Part shown: piece after piece, positions 12,518-14,952 of the stretch | How positions within the stretch are numbered: the stretch's first letter is position 1 | Layout: every line of letters starts with the position of its first letter | Origin: Deltaproteobacteria bacterium | GTDB taxonomy: Bacteria; Desulfobacterota; Syntrophia; Syntrophales; UBA5619 | NCBI GenBank assembly: GCA_026388345.1 | Contig: JAPLJY010000107.1 | Location: 1 to 14,952 of the forward strand | Direction: 5' to 3' | Length of the DNA: 14,952 bases | Program-made: the position numbers and the translations under genes | The notes under the pieces: generated by a model | The model's input: the letters and a program-made list of their open reading frames with translations, nothing else | Told to the model about the DNA's origin: nothing | The model's database searches: none

Positions 12518-14952
12518 GATTCTTCTCCCCAGATGCGTGCGAGGGCGGCCTGGATCTTTTTCTCGAAGCGGGCGATCAATTCGCGGTTGGCGGCGACCAA
12601 CGTCTGCTCGGCTTCGATCTCGGCGACGATCGCTTGCTGCTCGGGAACTCGGGGCAGATGAACCTTGACGCGGTGAGCATTCTTACGATCAAGCGAAGGA
12701 ACTGCGGCAGTTCTCTCCCCGAGTGATTTGAGATCGATCGACTCTAACAATACCTTCAAGTACTTTGGTTCATTTCCCTTAAAGTCTTTGACAAACAGTG
12801 CCGTATTATGCGGCCAGTAATAATCGAAGTCGATGAAGTGTACTTTTCCGATTGTTCCGCTTCGTCCTGTAACCACCCCCGGTCCAACCTCCTTGTAATG
12901 AGCATGGAAGCCAATAATGCCATTTGAACCGACGATCGGGTAGGGTCCATCCTCCCATTGCTGCTTCGGAAGGTCGTAGCCTCTCTGGAGCGTAAGCACC
13001 TCTCCCAACTCCACTATCGGCCAATCGGGGTGGATAGGGATGTGGGGGCGGTAGTTGTTGAGGACGGCGCGGGCACCGTTGATGACTTTCTGGTAGCCCT
13101 CGATTTCCGCCACGATCTCCTTCTGCACATCCAGCGGCGGCAGGGGGATCTGAAAATCTTCTACATAACGTCTTGGAACACGCTGCAACCCGCCAGTGCC
13201 AGTCATTTGAGCGATAGCAGCATCTCTGAACAACGGATGCGTCACGCAGAAGTAAATCCACTCCGGTAGAACCTGGCTGATCGGTCGCAAAACGTAAAAT
13301 TCGCTAGAACCGAATCCAAGCCCATTTAGCAGACCTCGCGCTATGCCCGCCTTCCCGTTCTCGAAGCATGGCGTCACCTTTGCGAGAAGAACATCGTTGT
13401 CCTCAAAGTAGGTGTAGCTGGCCGATACCTCAGAAAGCCGCTTCTCTTCATTGGGTTGAAACGCTATGCGGTGCTCGTTCAAATCAGCCATCGGTACGAA
13501 CGAAACACGGGTATCAGGCTGCAACTCGGCCATCTGGCTCTTGCGCGGATTGATCGTGCATATGTCGCCGATCCTCACCAACGGAAAAACGTGACTCTGC
13601 GCTGTTTCCTCCCGATACCGCTCCCCGCTCAGGTTGTAATCGCCGTTCGCTGCGATTTTTCCCTTCGCCACGATCAGCCCCAAAGTCGGCTGGTAGTCGT
13701 CAACCGATTCCCCCGCCCGCAGGCGGCGCAGGTATTCGGCAATCTCGGCATGGGCCAGCGGCAGGTCGTTCTTAACCATCTCGCGGCGCTGGGCGCCGAG
13801 GCCGAAACCATCGTTTTCGATCTTGAAGAAGGCGATGGTGTTGGTCTTCTTAGCCAGAGACTTGTCGAGGATCAGGATCGAGGTCTTGACGCCGGAATAG
13901 GGATTGAACACACCTGCCGGAAGCGAGACGACGGCGATGAGGCAGTTCTCCACCAGCATCTTGCGCAATTGCTTGTAGGCGGTCTGGCTCTGGAAGATGA
14001 TCCCTTCGGGCACGATGATGCCGGCGCGGCCGTTTGGCGTGAGGTGCTCGGTCATGTAGTCAACGAACAGCACCTCGCTGCGCTTGGACTGCACCGAGAA
14101 GCGGTTGTGGGGTTTGATGCCGCCTTTCGGCGACATGAAGGGTGGATTGGCGAGGATCACATCGGCGTATTCGTTCCACCGGTCCTGGCTGGTTAGCGTG
14201 TCGTACTCGGCGATGTGCGGATCGGCAAAGCCGTGCAGGTACAGGTTGACCAAGCTAAGGCGCACCATGTCGGGCGAGATGTCGTAGCCCGCGAAGTTCT
14301 GCGCAAGGCGGCCCTTTTCGTCCGGCGTCAGGGTGCTATTGCCTTTGGCGTCGGTGTTGGCCCTGAGGATGTGCTTGAAGGAAGAGATCAGGAACCCCGC
14401 GGTGCCGCAGGCCGGATCGAGCGCGGTCTCGGTCTTCTTCGGGTCAATGATTTCGACCATGAAGTCGATGATGTGGCGTGGGGTGCGGAACTGCCCGGCG
14501 TCGCCCTGGGAGCCGAGCACGGAGAGCAGGTACTCGAAGGCGTCGCCGAGGTGTTCGCTATGGTCATAGTTGAACTCGTCGATGACCTTGAGGAAGGCGC
14601 GCAGGGTCTCCGGGTCGCGGTAGGGCAGATAGGCGTTCTTGAAGATGTCGCGGAAGAGCAGCGGGATGCCGGGGTTCTCCGGCATCTTGGCGATGGCCTC
14701 GGCATAGAGGTTCAGGGTCTCGTGGCCGCCGAGCCCGGAGCGCATGAGTTTGGCCCAGCCGTAGCGGGCAAACTCTCCGGCGAAGAACTTGCGCTTCCCG
14801 CCGAACTCCTCGCTCTCGGCATCCATGTCGTCCATGAACTTGTAGATCAGGGCTATGGTGATCTGCTCGACCTGGGATTTGGGGTCGGGGACTTTGCCGA
14901 CGAGGATGTCGCGGGCGGTGTCGATGCGGCGTTTGGTGTCGGTGTCGAGCAT
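12514..14952 (-). CDS. hsdM: Type I restriction-modification HsdM-HsdS fusion (N6-adenine methyltransferase plus specificity domains)
   Basis: An 812-residue single polypeptide joining what are usually two subunits. Residues 1 to about 140 are the HsdM N-terminal helical domain. GQFRTPR (153-159), the SAM-binding motif I DPACGTAGFL (179-188) and the catalytic motif IV NPPF (269-272) are those of an N6-adenine methyltransferase. From about 455 onward come two HsdS-type target-recognition domains: the first opens at FPLVRIGDICTINPRKS, the second at WPIVELGEVLTLQRGYDLP (about 643). Each ends in PPLDVQKEIVAEIEGYQ or a similar PEQQAIVAEIEAEQ block, the conserved helices that set the spacing between half-sites. 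The two domains predict a bipartite, asymmetric recognition sequence. The ATG is the last three bases of the window and the N-terminus matches the family, so the protein looks complete but its upstream signals are unseen. No HsdR is in the window. Confidence 0.92.
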   Translation of the reverse strand: MLDTDTKRRIDTARDILVGKVPDPKSQVEQITIALIYKFMDDMDAESEEFGGKRKFFAGEFARYGWAKLMRSGLGGHETLNLYAEAIAKMPENPGIPLLFRDIFKNAYLPYRDPETLRAFLKVIDEFNYDHSEHLGDAFEYLLSVLGSQGDAGQFRTPRHIIDFMVEIIDPKKTETALDPACGTAGFLISSFKHILRANTDAKGNSTLTPDEKGRLAQNFAGYDISPDMVRLSLVNLYLHGFADPHIAEYDTLTSQDRWNEYADVILANPPFMSPKGGIKPHNRFSVQSKRSEVLFVDYMTEHLTPNGRAGIIVPEGIIFQSQTAYKQLRKMLVENCLIAVVSLPAGVFNPYSGVKTSILILDKSLAKKTNTIAFFKIENDGFGLGAQRREMVKNDLPLAHAEIAEYLRRLRAGESVDDYQPTLGLIVAKGKIAANGDYNLSGERYREETAQSHVFPLVRIGDICTINPRKSQMAELQPDTRVSFVPMADLNEHRIAFQPNEEKRLSEVSASYTYFEDNDVLLAKVTPCFENGKAGIARGLLNGLGFGSSEFYVLRPISQVLPEWIYFCVTHPLFRDAAIAQMTGTGGLQRVPRRYVEDFQIPLPPLDVQKEIVAEIEGYQKVINGARAVLNNYRPHIPIHPDWPIVELGEVLTLQRGYDLPKQQWEDGPYPIVGSNGIIGFHAHYKEVGPGVVTGRSGTIGKVHFIDFDYYWPHNTALFVKDFKGNEPKYLKVLLESIDLKSLGERTAAVPSLDRKNAHRVKVHLPRVPEQQAIVAEIEAEQTLVAANRELIARFEKKIQAALARIWGEES

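Overview
The window reads as a piece of a moderately GC-rich, anaerobic-type proteobacterial chromosome. The gene content (a Liv-type ABC transporter next to an acyl-CoA ligase, a carboxyltransferase and an enoyl-CoA hydratase) suggests a fatty- or aromatic-acid-degrading Desulfobacterota/Deltaproteobacteria relative such as a syntroph. That taxonomic guess is inference from gene content and protein style, not from a marker gene.

Left part (1-4899, + strand): a five-gene branched-chain-amino-acid-type ABC importer in the order livM (cut by the left edge), livH, livK, livG, livF. The last two overlap by 7 bases. A hairpin sits between livK and livG. No promoter for this operon is visible, so it probably starts to the left of the window.

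Middle part (4900-9675, + strand): three acyl-CoA enzymes, each with its own strong Shine-Dalgarno. They are a 600-residue AMP-forming long-chain-type acyl-CoA ligase, a 558-residue biotin-dependent carboxyltransferase of the methylcrotonyl/geranyl-CoA carboxylase type with no biotin carboxylase or biotin carrier beside it, and an enoyl-CoA hydratase with both catalytic glutamates. The gaps hold palindromic repeats: a long imperfect inverted repeat before the ligase, and two copies of a GAAA-loop palindrome flanking the carboxyltransferase gene, one of them inside a 96-bp element with perfect 10-bp terminal inverted repeats. The likely logic is uptake of an organic acid or branched-chain amino acid, CoA activation, (de)carboxylation and hydration. 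A leucine/isovalerate-like route is one reading.

Right part (9689-14952, - strand, convergent with the middle part): a tightly packed run of six genes. It begins at the right edge with a type I restriction-modification methyltransferase (HsdM) fused in one polypeptide to a two-domain HsdS specificity subunit. This is followed, with overlaps or gaps of at most 6 bases, by a helix-turn-helix DNA-binding protein of the kind found in restriction loci, a Doc-type Fic toxin, and the C-terminal part of a Schlafen/AlbA_2-type ATP-binding regulator whose N-terminal domain is missing. The stop of this remnant overlaps (ATGA) the start of a small YwbE-family gene, which is followed by a YaiI/YqxD (DUF188) gene. 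No HsdR restriction subunit is in the window. The defence-type run appears to have been joined to two ordinary small genes.

I see no tRNA, rRNA, CRISPR array or insertion-sequence transposase. No single feature is clearly a new system. The most unusual structures are the HsdM-S fusion operon with embedded HTH/Doc genes and the truncated regulator coupled to ywbE.
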